From contig JAAYRU010000022.1 in assembly GCA_012518615.1 (NCBI GenBank), forward strand, positions 1 to 46,089: a stretch of 46,089 bases of DNA, given 5' to 3'. Below, one piece after another: positions 32,615 to 42,912 of this stretch; position 1 is the stretch's first letter, and every line of letters starts with the position of its first letter. The stretch is from Christensenellaceae bacterium. Lineage in GTDB: Bacteria; Bacillota; Clostridia; Christensenellales; Aristaeellaceae. The notes under the pieces were generated by a model that was given only the letters and a program-made list of their open reading frames with translations, searched no databases and was not told where the DNA came from. Made by a program: the position numbers and the translations under genes.

Positions 32615-33781
32615 CTACTCCCAATCAAGCGGGTAATCTTCCACCGCATATTCAAGTTTTTTGCCGTTTTTCTTAAGCACGCTGAGCACATTATCTATAT
32701 GGCGCTGCTCAGTAAATGGCGTGGGGATAAAGTCATTATAATCCGCCTTTGATGATATGCGAGCGGGTATTATCCTAAAGGCATTTGTAGTAGCCTGCCC
32801 GTTTTTTACGCTAAAGCGCACCTGCAGAAAGAATGTGCACATATCGCTTGGCTTATTGTTGCCGGCGAAGCTAAAATTACCTAGTGAATAGGCTATATAT
32901 CTGCCCTTATATTTTTCTATGGGGTTTATACGGTGGCTATGATGCCCCAAAACCAAGTCCGCGCCTGCATCTATTGTAAGCCTGCCCAGTTTCTGCTGGT
33001 TTGAGTTTGGTACATAATCCAGCTCATCTCCCCAGTGGAAGCTAACAATAACAATATCATTGTCAAGCTTTGCCTCTTCAACCTGGCGGGGTACTTTGTT
33101 AAACAAATCGGGATACCTGCCGTTAAATGTCTGATAGGCAAGCATGGCTATTTTTACGCCGTTGGTCTCATATATGCCTATTTTATCTTCCGCGCTCCAT
33201 ACTATGCCTGCTCTATCAAAGGCTTCGGTGGTTTCTTTATAGCCCTCTTCGCCGTGGTCCATAACATGGTTGTTTTCAAAGGCGACCGCCTCTATACTGC
33301 CTTCTTTTAGTATGCTTACATATTCGGGCGGGGCGGAGAATAAAAAGCTGTTCCCCTTCTTGTTTGAGGGTATACCTGCAGTGGTTAGAGTGCCCTCAAA
33401 GTTCGCTATAGTTAGATGGTCTTTTGCGAAAATATCCTTGGTATTCTTTACTATAAAATTAGGGTCGCCGCCCTGTTTTTCAAACTCTCTATCGAAAATG
33501 CTCTTGCCGCTTTTGCGTATATCGCCGCCTATTGTTGTATCCCCAACAGCGGTAACTATTATTGATATGCTGCCGTCGGGAAGTATTTCAGCTTGTGTTG
33601 CTTCGGGAGATGGCGTTTCTTCTTCGGCGATGACTTCTTCTGTATTAACATTTTCAATAGATATTATTTCGGGTGTAGGTTCAACTTGCAGGGTTTCAAA
33701 TATGGATACCTCTTCCTCTGCAATGGAATAAGGCATAACAATAAAGAGCACAGCTAATAAAACTATCAGCTTTCTATACAA
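32615..33781 (-). CDS. CapA-family secreted metallophosphatase-like protein
   Basis: A 388-residue protein with a signal peptide (to about residue 21, cut near SIA). A Glu/Thr/Pro-rich linker (about 22-75) and a CapA/poly-gamma-glutamate-type calcineurin-like domain follow. Motifs: VTAVGDTTIGGD, NFEGTL, ENNHVMDHG, VSFHWGDE and LVLGHHSHRI. CapA takes part in capsule polymer export or anchoring in Bacillus, but many relatives have no known polymer and no capB or capC is here. It starts 2 bases after the aminotransferase stop, within a GntR-Lrp-aminotransferase operon. Confidence 0.85.
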   Translation of the reverse strand: MYRKLIVLLAVLFIVMPYSIAEEEVSIFETLQVEPTPEIISIENVNTEEVIAEEETPSPEATQAEILPDGSISIIVTAVGDTTIGGDIRKSGKSIFDREFEKQGGDPNFIVKNTKDIFAKDHLTIANFEGTLTTAGIPSNKKGNSFLFSAPPEYVSILKEGSIEAVAFENNHVMDHGEEGYKETTEAFDRAGIVWSAEDKIGIYETNGVKIAMLAYQTFNGRYPDLFNKVPRQVEEAKLDNDIVIVSFHWGDELDYVPNSNQQKLGRLTIDAGADLVLGHHSHRINPIEKYKGRYIAYSLGNFSFAGNNKPSDMCTFFLQVRFSVKNGQATTNAFRIIPARISSKADYNDFIPTPFTEQRHIDNVLSVLKKNGKKLEYAVEDYPLDWE

Positions 33782-33783
33782 TG

Positions 33784-34968
33784 CTATTCCTCCTTGAGCC
33801 TTTGTATAAAGCGGTTCATCCTTAAGAAGGCTTCCTTCATTTTATCTATATCGGTTGCGTAGCAGCAGCGTATATGCCTCTCTCCACCCGGACCAAAGGC
33901 GCTGCCGGGCACGCATACCACAGCCTCCTCTTTTAGAAGGCGCTCGCAAAATTCTTCGCTTGAAAGCCCAGTTGACTCTACGCTTGGAAAGGCGTAAAAA
34001 GCGCCCTTTGGCTCTATGCAGCTAAGCCCCATATTTACCAGAGCGCTGTGCATTAGCCTGCGGCGTCTATCGTAACTTTCCCGCATCATAATTACATCTT
34101 TATATTCGGTTTCTCTGCCGTATTTAAGCGCGGCTATTGCGGCAGCCTGCGATGTTCTGCAGGCGCAAAGAATAGTATATTGATGTATTTTAAGAGCCTG
34201 CTCTGCTATACCTTTTGGCGCGCAAAGGTAGCCTACCCTCTGCCCCGTCATAGCGAATGCCTTGCTAAAGCCGTTAATTGTAACGCACCTATCCCACATG
34301 CCATCAAGCCCCGCAAATGAGGGCTGGGTATTGCCGTCATATACAAGCTCATTATATATTTCATCGCTTATTATAAGCAAATCATGCTTTATAGCAAGCT
34401 CAGCTATATCCTGCATACATTCAAGGCTTAGTATACTTCCAGTGGGGTTATTTGGATATGAAAGCAGTATAGCGCGGGTTTTGTCGGTTATTTTTCCTTC
34501 TATATCAGCTGCGGTGAGCTGAAATTCATTGTCGCTGCGCGTTATTACGGGCACAGGTACAGCGCCCGTCATCATTACACAGGGGGCGTAGCTTACATAG
34601 CCCGGGTCTTGAAGTATTACTTCATCGCCTGGGGAAAGCGTAGCCCGAAGTACTATGTCTATAGCTTCGCTTGCGCCAACCGTTACAACCACTTCGGTTT
34701 TAGGGTTATATTCAAGGCCGAACCTTGTTTTAAGGTAATAGGCAATCTCTTCCCTTAAGGGAAATAAGCCCGCATTCTCAGTGTACTGGGTTTCGCCATC
34801 CAGAAGACTATCTATAGCCCGCCTTCTTATAGGATAGGGGGTTACAAAATCCGGCTCCCCAATACCAAGGGATATTACATTTGGTATCTCCTGAGCGACA
34901 TTAAAGAACTTGCGTATTCCGCTTTGTGGGAGATGCAATATATTAGGGTTTATAAAACGCTCGCTCAT
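33784..34968 (-). CDS. PLP-dependent class I/II aminotransferase (AlaT/PatA-like)
   Basis: A 394-residue fold-type-I aminotransferase. Substrate arm SLGIGEPDFVTP, cofactor-binding YPNNPTGS and SDEIYNELVYDG, the PLP lysine in NGFSKAFAMTGQRVGYL, and the C-terminal arginine in RHIRCCYAT. Length is standard. It overlaps an Lrp-type regulator gene by 4 bases, the same pairing as alaR-alaT in Bacillus subtilis, so alanine or aromatic amino acid transamination is a good guess, though the substrate is not fixed by the sequence. Confidence 0.88.
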   Translation of the reverse strand: MSERFINPNILHLPQSGIRKFFNVAQEIPNVISLGIGEPDFVTPYPIRRRAIDSLLDGETQYTENAGLFPLREEIAYYLKTRFGLEYNPKTEVVVTVGASEAIDIVLRATLSPGDEVILQDPGYVSYAPCVMMTGAVPVPVITRSDNEFQLTAADIEGKITDKTRAILLSYPNNPTGSILSLECMQDIAELAIKHDLLIISDEIYNELVYDGNTQPSFAGLDGMWDRCVTINGFSKAFAMTGQRVGYLCAPKGIAEQALKIHQYTILCACRTSQAAAIAALKYGRETEYKDVIMMRESYDRRRRLMHSALVNMGLSCIEPKGAFYAFPSVESTGLSSEEFCERLLKEEAVVCVPGSAFGPGGERHIRCCYATDIDKMKEAFLRMNRFIQRLKEE

Positions 34969-35456
34969 GGAGATACAAGCAGCCTTTTATCCCGAGTGGG
35001 TATTTCGAATATAACGCCGTCCTGCTTATAGCGTTTAAGTACAAACGATGTAGATGTTGCGGTTACAAAATCTATAACGCTGAGCTTTTCGCTAACAAAA
35101 AGCGCAAGTTCCTTTAGCGTTGGCGCTTCAGCTAATATAAGCAAATCATACATTCCGCTTACAAGGAATACGCTGCGCACTTCCTCATACTGGTATATTT
35201 GTTTGGCGATAGAATCAAAGCCCTCTTCCTTTTGAGGGGTTACCTTTACCTCTATTATAGCTTCTACAAACTGCCTGTCAGTCTTATCCCAGTTAATTAC
35301 AGGCGCGTATTTTAGTATTACGCCGTCTTTTTGGAGCTTGTCTATAGCTTCGGCAATTTTAACGCTGTCTTCCCCCAGCATTACGGATATATCCTCAAGC
35401 GGCGTGCGGCAGTCCTTTAATAATATGTCCAGTACTTTATGGCTTAAATCGTTCAT
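34965..35456 (-). CDS. Lrp/AsnC-family transcriptional regulator
   Basis: A 163-residue Lrp/AsnC regulator. The N-terminal winged helix spans about residues 4-50 (KVLDILLKDCRTPLEDISVML), and the ligand-binding RAM domain about 65-140 (VEAIIEVKVTP, VFLVSGMYDLLILAEAP). It overlaps the aminotransferase gene by 4 bases and follows gntR by 2 bases, so it likely tunes the operon in response to an amino acid, as AlaR does for alaT. Confidence 0.88.
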   Translation of the reverse strand: MNDLSHKVLDILLKDCRTPLEDISVMLGEDSVKIAEAIDKLQKDGVILKYAPVINWDKTDRQFVEAIIEVKVTPQKEEGFDSIAKQIYQYEEVRSVFLVSGMYDLLILAEAPTLKELALFVSEKLSVIDFVTATSTSFVLKRYKQDGVIFEIPTRDKRLLVSP

Positions 35457-35458
35457 AG

Positions 35459-36142
35459 TTACTCCTTGCTCTGTTTCTTATACTTCACTGCCTCAAGGCA
35501 GGTTTCCTTGCTTTCCTCAAGGTGTTGTTCTATAAGCTTAGATAGCCCATCAACATCCTTTTCAACAAGCAGATTCACCATTTTATGATGTTCCTCATGC
35601 GCGTTTGAACGCCTTACTATGCTTGCGATAGTAACCTCTGAAAAGCGGATGATATAATCCTCCTGGCTATCTATAGCCCGAAGTATGCGCTTTTTATCAG
35701 AGATATGTTCAAGCGTCCTGTGAAATTCCCTATTTTGCACGGCAAGGGCTTTTACATCCTTATTATTTTGGCTTACATCCATTCTGGATAATATTTCCCT
35801 CAGCTTTTCAATATGCTCATCGTTTACATTTTTCACTATTGAAGGGACGATAAGCATCATAAGAGCGTTGCGAATCATAAAGATTTCTTCTATATCTTCC
35901 AAGGTAAAAGCGGAAACCGTAACGCCCTTTCTCTCTTTATATTCCACAAGACCGTCCTGCTCAAGGCGCCTTAAGGCTTCCCTAAGCGGCGTCCTGCTAA
36001 TATGGAGCTTTTTTGAGTACTGAGTTTCTATTATGCGGGTACCTACCGGTATCTCCCCCATTATTATGGCGTGCTTAAGGGTTTCATAAGCCTGTTCTCT
36101 TATGGCTTTGCTTGCATTTACCTGTTCAACTTCAGCTTTCAA
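35459..36142 (-). CDS. GntR-family regulator, FadR/FCD type
   Basis: A 227-residue regulator. The GntR winged helix covers about residues 15-80 (AYETLKHAIIMGEIPVGTRI, SRTPLREALRRLEQDGLV). A helical FCD effector domain (about 90-215) has metal-site-like histidines in NREFHRTLEH and in RSNAHEEHHKMV. Start is TTG at 36142 with GGGGAGG 7 bases upstream. It heads the operon with the Lrp-type regulator, aminotransferase, CapA-like and dehydrogenase-like genes, and has its own strong promoter. Effector unknown. Confidence 0.9.
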   Translation of the reverse strand: MKAEVEQVNASKAIREQAYETLKHAIIMGEIPVGTRIIETQYSKKLHISRTPLREALRRLEQDGLVEYKERKGVTVSAFTLEDIEEIFMIRNALMMLIVPSIVKNVNDEHIEKLREILSRMDVSQNNKDVKALAVQNREFHRTLEHISDKKRILRAIDSQEDYIIRFSEVTIASIVRRSNAHEEHHKMVNLLVEKDVDGLSKLIEQHLEESKETCLEAVKYKKQSKE

Positions 36143-36166
36143 TAAAACGCCTCCCCTCTAAACTAA

Positions 36167-36195
36167 ATAATACCCCGTGAGATTGAGCATGTCAA
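36167..36195 (-). promoter_or_regulatory. Promoter of the GntR-Lrp-aminotransferase operon
   Basis: On the minus strand TTGACA (36195-36190), 17 bases, TATTAT (36172-36167): a full -35 and 5/6 -10. The -35 overlaps the truB stop codon, so this operon is separated from truB by its own start and not by a terminator. Confidence 0.8.
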
Positions 36196-37061
36196 GAAAT
36201 CGCGGCATAAACCAGCCTTGAACGCAGAATTTCGCCTTCTACATAGCCTATGCCTATAAAACTATCTTCTATATATACGCGATAGTTTTCATTATTATTG
36301 ATAATTTCATCAATATCCGCAAGCGGTATAGCAACTCCATTTAATAGTTTTTTTGAATATATTTTATCAAACACAAGCTTTGGCATATGACACAATAGGC
36401 TATCTGCCGGTAAAAGTTTAAAGTTTCCGCTTTCTATTTCCTGCATGGTATAAGCTTCGTCCATATGCATATGCCCGACAGATTCCCTTATAAGTATGTT
36501 CATATGCGCTGCGGAACCTAAATATTCTCCCAAATCGTGGCATAGGGTTCTAATATATGTACCTTTCCCACATGAAATACGCATTAAATAAGAATTTTCA
36601 CTGCTTTGAGAAACAATGTCTATAGAATCTACCACTACCTGCCTTGGCTTCCTTTCAACGCTTTGCCCTGCCCTAGCTAAATCGTAAAGGCGTTTGCCGT
36701 CTTTTTTAAGCGCTGAATACATAGGCGGTATCTGCTGTATTTCGCCTGTAAAATTAGGCAGCGCCTTATTCAGCTCATCTATGCTTGGGATGTTTCTGCT
36801 TGTAGAAACAACCTGTCCCTGCGCGTCCTGAGTATCAGTAGCTGCGCCAAATACTATTTCCGCAAGATATACCTTGTTTAGGTCTGCTATATAGTTAAAA
36901 AGCCTTGTACCCCTGCCTATAAGCAAAGGCAGCACACCAGCGGCTTCAGGGTCAAGCGTACCTGCATGACCTACCTTCGCTTTAATCCTTCTTTTAACGA
37001 AAGACACCGCCCCGGCGCTAGTAATGCCGGGCGGCTTAAACAGGTTTATAACTCCATTCAC
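36192..37061 (-). CDS. truB: tRNA pseudouridine(55) synthase
   Basis: A 289-residue TruB that makes pseudouridine 55 in the T-loop of tRNAs. The N-terminal NLFKPPGITS and the catalytic-aspartate motif GHAGTLDPEAAGVLPL are clear, and VSCGKGTYIRTL-type residues (ISCGKGTYIRTLCHDLG) follow near residue 170. It overlaps nrnA by 4 bases. The usual next gene ribF is absent; instead a GntR operon begins. Confidence 0.96.
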   Translation of the reverse strand: MNGVINLFKPPGITSAGAVSFVKRRIKAKVGHAGTLDPEAAGVLPLLIGRGTRLFNYIADLNKVYLAEIVFGAATDTQDAQGQVVSTSRNIPSIDELNKALPNFTGEIQQIPPMYSALKKDGKRLYDLARAGQSVERKPRQVVVDSIDIVSQSSENSYLMRISCGKGTYIRTLCHDLGEYLGSAAHMNILIRESVGHMHMDEAYTMQEIESGNFKLLPADSLLCHMPKLVFDKIYSKKLLNGVAIPLADIDEIINNNENYRVYIEDSFIGIGYVEGEILRSRLVYAAIS

Positions 37062-38029
37062 GCTTTTAGCATTTCCTCCATAGCTTTATCCATGCTTTCA
37101 AGCGCCTTATCCATACTGCTTTTTATTGTACAGCCTGCCGCCAACATATGCCCGCCGCCGCCAAACTGCTGGGCAACGATAGAAACATCATAGGGTTTGA
37201 GGCAGCGCAGGTTGAACTTTATGCCGCATGCTGTTTCAGTGGCGAGGTAGGCAGCTTCAACCCCATGTATATATAGACCAAGGTTTACTATGCCGTCAGC
37301 TTCTTCAATTCTAGCGTCGTTTTTTACAAAATCCTCTTTTAAAAGGCACATTGAAGATAGCCTTCCCGCGGCTTTTATTTTAAGCGAACTTAGCGCAGAG
37401 CCCGTCATGCGTATGTTTCCTAAGCCTTTAAGCAGGTGTAGTTTCTGCGCATTTGTTGATATATCAAGCCCCGCGCGCATAAGCTCCGCCATCTGGTCAA
37501 AGGTTTCGTCAGTTACTGAAGGGAAGCAGAAATTACCCGTATCGCTGCTTATTGCTGTATATAGGTAAGTAGCGATATCCTTATCAATACTTGCGCCAAG
37601 CTCTTTAGCTAATCTAAATACAAGCATACCGGTGGCAGCGACAGAGCTATCCACCAGATTATAATCGGCAAATAAGCTGTTAGTTGCATGGTGGTCTATC
37701 TGTATGCTTTTTTTAGCGGTTTTAATCATATCAAAGCAGCTACCAAGCCGCCCTTCGTCCGAAGCATCAAGAGCTATTACTATATCAGCTTCAAGGCTGG
37801 CTTCATCTGGTATACTTACTTCTTCCCAGCGGGGGAGAAATTTAAGCGAAGCCGGCACCGCGTCTTGGCAGAATACCCTTGCGTTTTTACCCATGCGCCT
37901 TAGCATTAGCATAAGCGCAAGCGATGAACCTAGAGCATCGCCATCCGGCTGTATATGGGTTAATATTGCAATGTTTGAGGCTTCTAAAAGCGCCTCGGCG
38001 ATGTTAGATATTGTTGTCGTCGTCTTCAC
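37058..38029 (-). CDS. nrnA: DHH/DHHA1-family oligoribonuclease / pAp phosphatase NrnA
   Basis: A 323-residue DHH-DHHA1 phosphoesterase. Metal-binding motifs are LTHIQPDGDALGSS, IALDASDEGRLG and the namesake IDHHATN. The C-terminal RNA-binding DHHA1 ends FGGGGHMLAAGCTI. NrnA degrades short RNA and 3'-phosphoadenosine 5'-phosphate. The GTG at 38029 has AGGAGG 6 bases upstream and lies inside the end of rbfA (26-base overlap). Confidence 0.95.
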   Translation of the reverse strand: MKTTTTISNIAEALLEASNIAILTHIQPDGDALGSSLALMLMLRRMGKNARVFCQDAVPASLKFLPRWEEVSIPDEASLEADIVIALDASDEGRLGSCFDMIKTAKKSIQIDHHATNSLFADYNLVDSSVAATGMLVFRLAKELGASIDKDIATYLYTAISSDTGNFCFPSVTDETFDQMAELMRAGLDISTNAQKLHLLKGLGNIRMTGSALSSLKIKAAGRLSSMCLLKEDFVKNDARIEEADGIVNLGLYIHGVEAAYLATETACGIKFNLRCLKPYDVSIVAQQFGGGGHMLAAGCTIKSSMDKALESMDKAMEEMLKA

Positions 38030-38384
38030 GGCTTTCCTCCTGCGCCTTTAATACTTCATCTATTCTGTGGTTCATATATATACCGTACTCTATGTTTTTA
38101 TCCAGCACGAAATGAAGTTCTGGGGTATAGCGCAGCTGAAGCCTTCTGCCAAGTTCATTCCTTATAAAGCCCGCGGCTTTTTCAAGAGCCTGAATAAAGG
38201 GTTTTTCAAATTCTTCCTCAAGTACGCTTACATACACCTTTGCATGGCGCAAATCTCGCGTTACATCCGCGCGGGTTATGGCGAAAGTACCTCTAATGCG
38301 GGGGTCGCGCATATCCTCGCGTATAATTTCGTCTATAATTTTTCTTGTTTCTTCTGAAATTTTATTTACTCTATAGTTTGCCAT
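38004..38384 (-). CDS. rbfA: Ribosome-binding factor A
   Basis: A 126-residue RbfA, a KH-type factor for late 30S maturation. Motifs: RVNKISEETRKIIDEIIREDMRDPRI at the start, DVTRDLRHAKVYVSVL in the centre and RYTPELHFVLDKNIEYG near the end. It abuts infB, its usual neighbour. The C-terminus ends in an acidic tail shared with the nrnA start overlap. Confidence 0.95.
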   Translation of the reverse strand: MANYRVNKISEETRKIIDEIIREDMRDPRIRGTFAITRADVTRDLRHAKVYVSVLEEEFEKPFIQALEKAAGFIRNELGRRLQLRYTPELHFVLDKNIEYGIYMNHRIDEVLKAQEESREDDDNNI

Positions 38385-41107
38385 TAGTTCTTATCTTCTA
38401 CCTCTGCTAATATGAAACATTCTATTACATCATCGTTTTTAATATCGTTATAGTTTTCAAGACCTACACCGCATTCATAGCCTTCGTTTACTTCGCGCAC
38501 ATCATCCTTATAGCGGCGCAGCGATGAAAGCCTGCCTTCGTAAATTACAACATTATCGCGCAGCAAACGAACAGAAGCATTGCGTTGCAACTTGCCGTCC
38601 GTTATATAGCAGCCGGCTATGGTGCCAGCGCCCGTTACCTTAAAGGTATTACGCACCTGAGCGTGACCTAGCAGTTTTTCTCTAAGCTCAGGTTCAAGCA
38701 TACCTTTCATGGCGCGCTCCACATCTTCTATCGCCTGATAGATTACGCGGTACAGCCTGATGTCTACTTCTTCAGCTTCCGCGGTTTCCCTAGCGTTATT
38801 ATCCGGGCGCACGTTAAAGCCTATTATTACTGCATTAAATGCGGAGGCTAAGTTTACATCGTCCGTGCTTATTGCGCCAACGCCGCTGTGAAGTATTTTA
38901 ATCTGCACTTCATCTGTTGACAGCTTTTCAAGCGCCTGCCTGACAGCTTCTGTTGAGCCCTGAACATCCGCTTTTATTATAAGGTTAAGGGTTTCCATAT
39001 TGCCCTCGGATATTGTTGCAAACAGGTTATCAAGCGATACCTTTGAAGATGCCTGCAAACGCTCTGAGCGCATCTTCTCGCGGCGCTCCGCTGCAACTTG
39101 GCGGGTGAGCCTTTCGTCTTCTACGGCATAAAGTTCATCGCCCGCATCAGGTACTTCGGAAAAACCCGCGATTTCAACAGGCATAGAGGGTCCTGCGCTT
39201 TCCACCCTTTCGCCCCTATCGTTATTCAGCGCCCTTACCCTGCCTGACGCATGACCGGCAACAACATAGTCCCCAACGCGAAGAGTGCCGTTTTGCAGCA
39301 GCACGGTAGCAAGCGGACCGCGGGTTCTGTCTAGTTTTGCTTCAACTATTATACCGCGCGCAAGCCTGTCGGGGTTTGCCTTAAGCTGCAACATCTCCGC
39401 CTGCAGGAGTATCATTTCAAGCAGATGGTCAACACCTTCGCCTGTAAGCGCACTTAGAGGCACCATAATAGTATCGCCGCCCCATTCCTCGGGGACAAGC
39501 TCGTATGCAGTTAAATCCTGCTTTATGCGCTCGGGGTTGGCAGTGTCCTTATCCATCTTGTTTATGGCGATAATAATCGGCACCTCCGCCGCCTTTGCGT
39601 GGTTTATGGCTTCAACCGTCTGGGGCATAACTCCGTCATCGGCGGCTACTACAAGCACAGCAATATCGGTAGACTGCGCGCCCCTTGCGCGCATTGCGGT
39701 AAAGGCCTCGTGTCCCGGGGTGTCTAGGAAGGTAATTTTTTCGCCATCTACATCTACTGTGTACGCGCCTATGTGCTGGGTAATTCCGCCGGCTTCGGTA
39801 GATGTAACTCTGGATTTTCTAATATAGTCTAGCAGGGATGTCTTACCGTGGTCTACATGGCCCATGATGGTAATAACAGGCGGCCTTTTTACGAGATCTT
39901 CCTCGCTATCCTCTTCCTGCGTTTCGGTAAGCAGCACTTCCTCCGCGGATTTTTCAAGCTTCATGTCAAGCTCTATGCCAAATTCGGAGCACACTAGCGA
40001 TGCGGTGTCAAAATCAAGCTCGCTGTTTATATTCGCGACAAGACCAAGTAATAGCAGTTTTTTAAGTATTTCGCCTGAGGGCTTGCCTATGCGCTCGGTT
40101 AAATCTTTTACGGTTATGGTTTCTGCTGTCATATATGCTTTTTCTATCTTTATTGGCGCCATAAGCTGCTGCGCGGAGGGCTTTTTAACTCTGCTCTTCC
40201 TGCCGCCGCGCACCCTTTCATCATCAAAGCCGCTGTATTTGCCGCTCTTATTTAACATGCTCTGGCGTTTGCTCTTGCTTACGCGCTCAGGATCGCGCCT
40301 GCTGCGGCTGTAGGATTTCTTGTTGGGGTCGTAATTGCTTACCTTATCCTTTTCTATGGTAGGCATGAGTATATCTTCCTGAATCTGCAGCTTTCTGCTA
40401 CGGGAATAACCGCGCTCGCCTTGCCTTGAAGGTCTTCCGGTTGTTTCCTCCCTATCCTTAGCTTGAGTCTGCTGGTAAGGCTGCGCACGCCTTTGTGCGG
40501 GAGCGGGTTTTTCCTGCTGCGGTCGTGCAGCTCTTTGCTGCCTTTGCTCAGCGCTTGGCTTAGCCTGTCTTGGCTCTTGCCTTGTTTGAGCCTGCCTTGG
40601 CTCTTGTCTTGGCTGAACCTGCCTTTGGGCGGGTCTTGCCTGCGGCTTGCTTTCAGGCATTTGCGCTTCTGCCCTTGGCTTTGGCTGTACAGGCGGTTTT
40701 TCCGCGGCAGGCTTAACTGGCTCTTCCTTAGTTAAAACGGGTTCTGCGGGGGCTTCTACAATAGGAACAGCCGCTTCCTCAGCCGGAGCCTTCTTTTCCT
40801 CTACAGGAGCTTCTTCTTTTATAGCTTGCGTCTGCTGCGCAGCAGCGGAAATCTCAGACACTAAAGCCTGCTCTTCTTCATCAAGCATAGTCCAAGCTTT
40901 AGTCTGGTTGCGTATAAGCTCCTGATGTTCAAGGTTTTTAATTCTGGCGCGTTCTTCCTCTTCTTTTCTTATAAACATGCTCTCCTGCTGTTTAAGCGCT
41001 TGCAGAAGTATACTTGCGTTGCGTTTTATACGCTCAGTTTCCGCAAGTACCACCCCCGAACGCTGGTTCAGCTCTTTGGTAGCTTCGTTCATATTCATCT
41101 TAGCCAT
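38384..41107 (-). CDS. infB: Translation initiation factor IF-2
   Basis: A 907-residue IF-2. The first about 330 residues are a low-complexity, Pro/Ala/Gln/Glu/Arg-rich tail (repeated PRQEPRQAQ-type units). The GTPase domain follows with [12 protein letters not shown], the switch-2 DTPGHEAF and the NKMD base-recognition motif, then the EF-Tu-like and C-terminal fMet-tRNA-binding domains. It delivers initiator tRNA to the 30S subunit. It overlaps the ylxQ end by 8 bases. The long extension is normal in length but not conserved in sequence. Confidence 0.98.
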   Translation of the reverse strand: MAKMNMNEATKELNQRSGVVLAETERIKRNASILLQALKQQESMFIRKEEEERARIKNLEHQELIRNQTKAWTMLDEEEQALVSEISAAAQQTQAIKEEAPVEEKKAPAEEAAVPIVEAPAEPVLTKEEPVKPAAEKPPVQPKPRAEAQMPESKPQARPAQRQVQPRQEPRQAQTRQEPRQAKPSAEQRQQRAARPQQEKPAPAQRRAQPYQQTQAKDREETTGRPSRQGERGYSRSRKLQIQEDILMPTIEKDKVSNYDPNKKSYSRSRRDPERVSKSKRQSMLNKSGKYSGFDDERVRGGRKSRVKKPSAQQLMAPIKIEKAYMTAETITVKDLTERIGKPSGEILKKLLLLGLVANINSELDFDTASLVCSEFGIELDMKLEKSAEEVLLTETQEEDSEEDLVKRPPVITIMGHVDHGKTSLLDYIRKSRVTSTEAGGITQHIGAYTVDVDGEKITFLDTPGHEAFTAMRARGAQSTDIAVLVVAADDGVMPQTVEAINHAKAAEVPIIIAINKMDKDTANPERIKQDLTAYELVPEEWGGDTIMVPLSALTGEGVDHLLEMILLQAEMLQLKANPDRLARGIIVEAKLDRTRGPLATVLLQNGTLRVGDYVVAGHASGRVRALNNDRGERVESAGPSMPVEIAGFSEVPDAGDELYAVEDERLTRQVAAERREKMRSERLQASSKVSLDNLFATISEGNMETLNLIIKADVQGSTEAVRQALEKLSTDEVQIKILHSGVGAISTDDVNLASAFNAVIIGFNVRPDNNARETAEAEEVDIRLYRVIYQAIEDVERAMKGMLEPELREKLLGHAQVRNTFKVTGAGTIAGCYITDGKLQRNASVRLLRDNVVIYEGRLSSLRRYKDDVREVNEGYECGVGLENYNDIKNDDVIECFILAEVEDKN

Positions 41108-41447
41108 TGTTTCTTACCCCCGTATCGCTTACCGGAGAAAATGTTTTAAGCCCTCCGGTGTGTTTTTTTATTTCATCGCTCAGATTGCCCTTAGGCAATG
41201 CGAGCACCTTTAAGTCCGCCTTTCCCGTCGCCTTTTCTAGCATGTTTTCACTAACTATGTAAAGCGGAACATTGTAGTAATTGCAGCTGTTTATCATGCG
41301 CTTTTCCGCATTTTTTGACGCGCTGCTATCTATAAACGCAATGGATGCCTTGTTGCTCCTTATAAGCTCTACCGCTTTTGAAAGCCCTAGGCTTATAGCG
41401 CCCTGCCTTAGCGCCAGACCCAATAAGCCGGAAATTTTACTTTCCAC
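41100..41447 (-). CDS. ylxQ: L7Ae-like ribosomal protein YlxQ
   Basis: A 115-residue L7Ae/L30e-fold RNA-binding protein ([28 protein letters not shown], then [13 protein letters not shown]-like core as [14 protein letters not shown]). In Firmicutes it accompanies ylxR and infB; its exact RNA target is not settled. GTG 41447 is chosen because AGGAGG lies 5 bases upstream. The ATG eight codons before would put that site inside the gene. It overlaps ylxR by 11 bases. Confidence 0.88.
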   Translation of the reverse strand: MESKISGLLGLALRQGAISLGLSKAVELIRSNKASIAFIDSSASKNAEKRMINSCNYYNVPLYIVSENMLEKATGKADLKVLALPKGNLSDEIKKHTGGLKTFSPVSDTGVRNNG

Positions 41448-41715
41448 CCGTACCTCCTGCAGCGTTTTCAATAAGAGCCTGCTTTATTTCGTCCGGCACG
41501 TTAGCATCAAGCGCCCTTTCAAGCTGCTTTCGCTTTATGGCGTTTTCTATGCACTCTATCTTGTTGCACACATAGGCTCCTCTGCCGTTTTTCTTGCCCC
41601 TATCGTCAATGCTTATTTCACCCTCGGGCGAACGCACAACGCGTATTAACTCTCTTTTTGGAGTCATCTCCCGGCAGGCTACGCACATACGCATGGGAAT
41701 TTTTTTCGCCATCAA
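41437..41715 (-). CDS. ylxR: YlxR/RnpM RNA-binding protein
   Basis: A 92-residue DUF448 protein with the conserved RMCVACREMTPKRELIRVVRSPEG core and NGRGAYVCNK motif. YlxR (RnpM) has been reported to bind RNase P RNA and to affect gene expression in Bacillus. It overlaps the nusA stop and the ylxQ start, in the standard operon place. Confidence 0.93.
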   Translation of the reverse strand: MMAKKIPMRMCVACREMTPKRELIRVVRSPEGEISIDDRGKKNGRGAYVCNKIECIENAIKRKQLERALDANVPDEIKQALIENAAGGTGGK

Positions 41716-42911
41716 TAATCGCCTTCCATACCGCCGCTAAAATCCATAAATTCGGCGGGCTCATCGTAATATTCCTGCTCAGCATAGTCTTCCCAGTCCT
41801 GCGGTTCTTCATCAAATACCATGCCGGGGTCTATGCCCTGCTCCTCAAACAGCTCCTGAATTTGCGTTTCGGATTTAATATCAATCTTCCAGCCTGTAAG
41901 CTTAGCCGCAAGGCGGGCGTTCTGCCCTTCCTTGCCTATGGCAAGGGATAGCTGCTGGTCCGGCACCACTACTCGGCATATTTTTTCTTCTTCTGAAATA
42001 AATACGCTCATTACATGGGCGGGGTTTAGGGCGTTCGCCACAAATTCCGCAGGGTCGGAAGACCATTTGATAATATCTATCTTTTCATTCTTAAGTTCGT
42101 TTACTACCTTTTCTACCCTCATCCCTCGTGGGCCTACGCAGGCGCCAACTGGGTCTATAAGCGGGTCTGTGGAATATACAGCAATTTTGGTGCGGCTGCC
42201 GGCTTCCCTTGCAAGCGACCTTATCTGCACTATTCCTTTCGCAATCTCCGGTACTTCCATTTCAAAAAGCCGCTTTACAAGCCCTGGATGCACCCTTGAA
42301 ACATATACCTGAGGGTTACGGCTGCCATCCAGCCTTGCGCCGTGCACCTTAAGCACATATACCTTTATATGGTCGCCCTCTCTGTATACTTCGCCGGGCA
42401 TAAATTCGCTGCTTTCCATTATGCCCTCGGTTCTGCCAAGCTCCACAAAAACGGCTTTAGGCTCTACCCTCTGTATAATGGCGGTTAGTATTTCCTGCTC
42501 TTTTTCTATATATTCATCGTATATTTTGCCGCGCTCAGCTTCCCTTATGCGCTGCACTAACATCTGCTTCGCGGTTTGCGCCGCAACCCTGCCAAAATCT
42601 TCAGGCGTTACATCTATCTCTACTATATCGTCAAGATGATAATCGCTCCTTATTGCGTGCGCTTCTTCAAGGGTTATCTGTGTTTCAGGGTCTTCAACCT
42701 CATCAACTACTACCTTGCGGGCAAAAACCTGCACGCCCTCTTTCCTTGTTAGGCGTACAGTAAGGTTTTGGGTGCTCTGCACTTGGTTGTTCCTGCGGTA
42801 CGCGGCTTTAAGAGCGTCCTCAATGGTGTTGATAAGTATAGCTTCGTCGATATCCTTTTCGCGCGCTAGGGCGGAAATCGCGTCTATTATGTCTATTTTT
42901 TTGCCTTTCAT
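41712..42911 (-). CDS. nusA: Transcription factor NusA
   Basis: A 399-residue NusA, typical for Gram-positives. An N-terminal RNA-polymerase-binding domain is followed by an S1 domain (about 135-200), then two KH domains with VGACVGPRGMRVEKVV and LAIGKEGQNARLAAKLTGWKIDI. A short acidic Glu/Asp/Tyr-rich tail of about 50 residues takes the place of the E. coli C-terminal repeats. It modulates pausing, termination and antitermination. AGGAGG-type GGAGG precedes the ATG. Confidence 0.97.
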   Translation of the reverse strand: MKGKKIDIIDAISALAREKDIDEAILINTIEDALKAAYRRNNQVQSTQNLTVRLTRKEGVQVFARKVVVDEVEDPETQITLEEAHAIRSDYHLDDIVEIDVTPEDFGRVAAQTAKQMLVQRIREAERGKIYDEYIEKEQEILTAIIQRVEPKAVFVELGRTEGIMESSEFMPGEVYREGDHIKVYVLKVHGARLDGSRNPQVYVSRVHPGLVKRLFEMEVPEIAKGIVQIRSLAREAGSRTKIAVYSTDPLIDPVGACVGPRGMRVEKVVNELKNEKIDIIKWSSDPAEFVANALNPAHVMSVFISEEEKICRVVVPDQQLSLAIGKEGQNARLAAKLTGWKIDIKSETQIQELFEEQGIDPGMVFDEEPQDWEDYAEQEYYDEPAEFMDFSGGMEGDY

Positions 42912-42912
42912 A

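Noticed and set aside
40463-40735. Leu-rich plus-strand frame opposite infB
   Set aside because: It is the complement of the Gln/Pro/Arg repeats in the IF-2 N-terminal tail.
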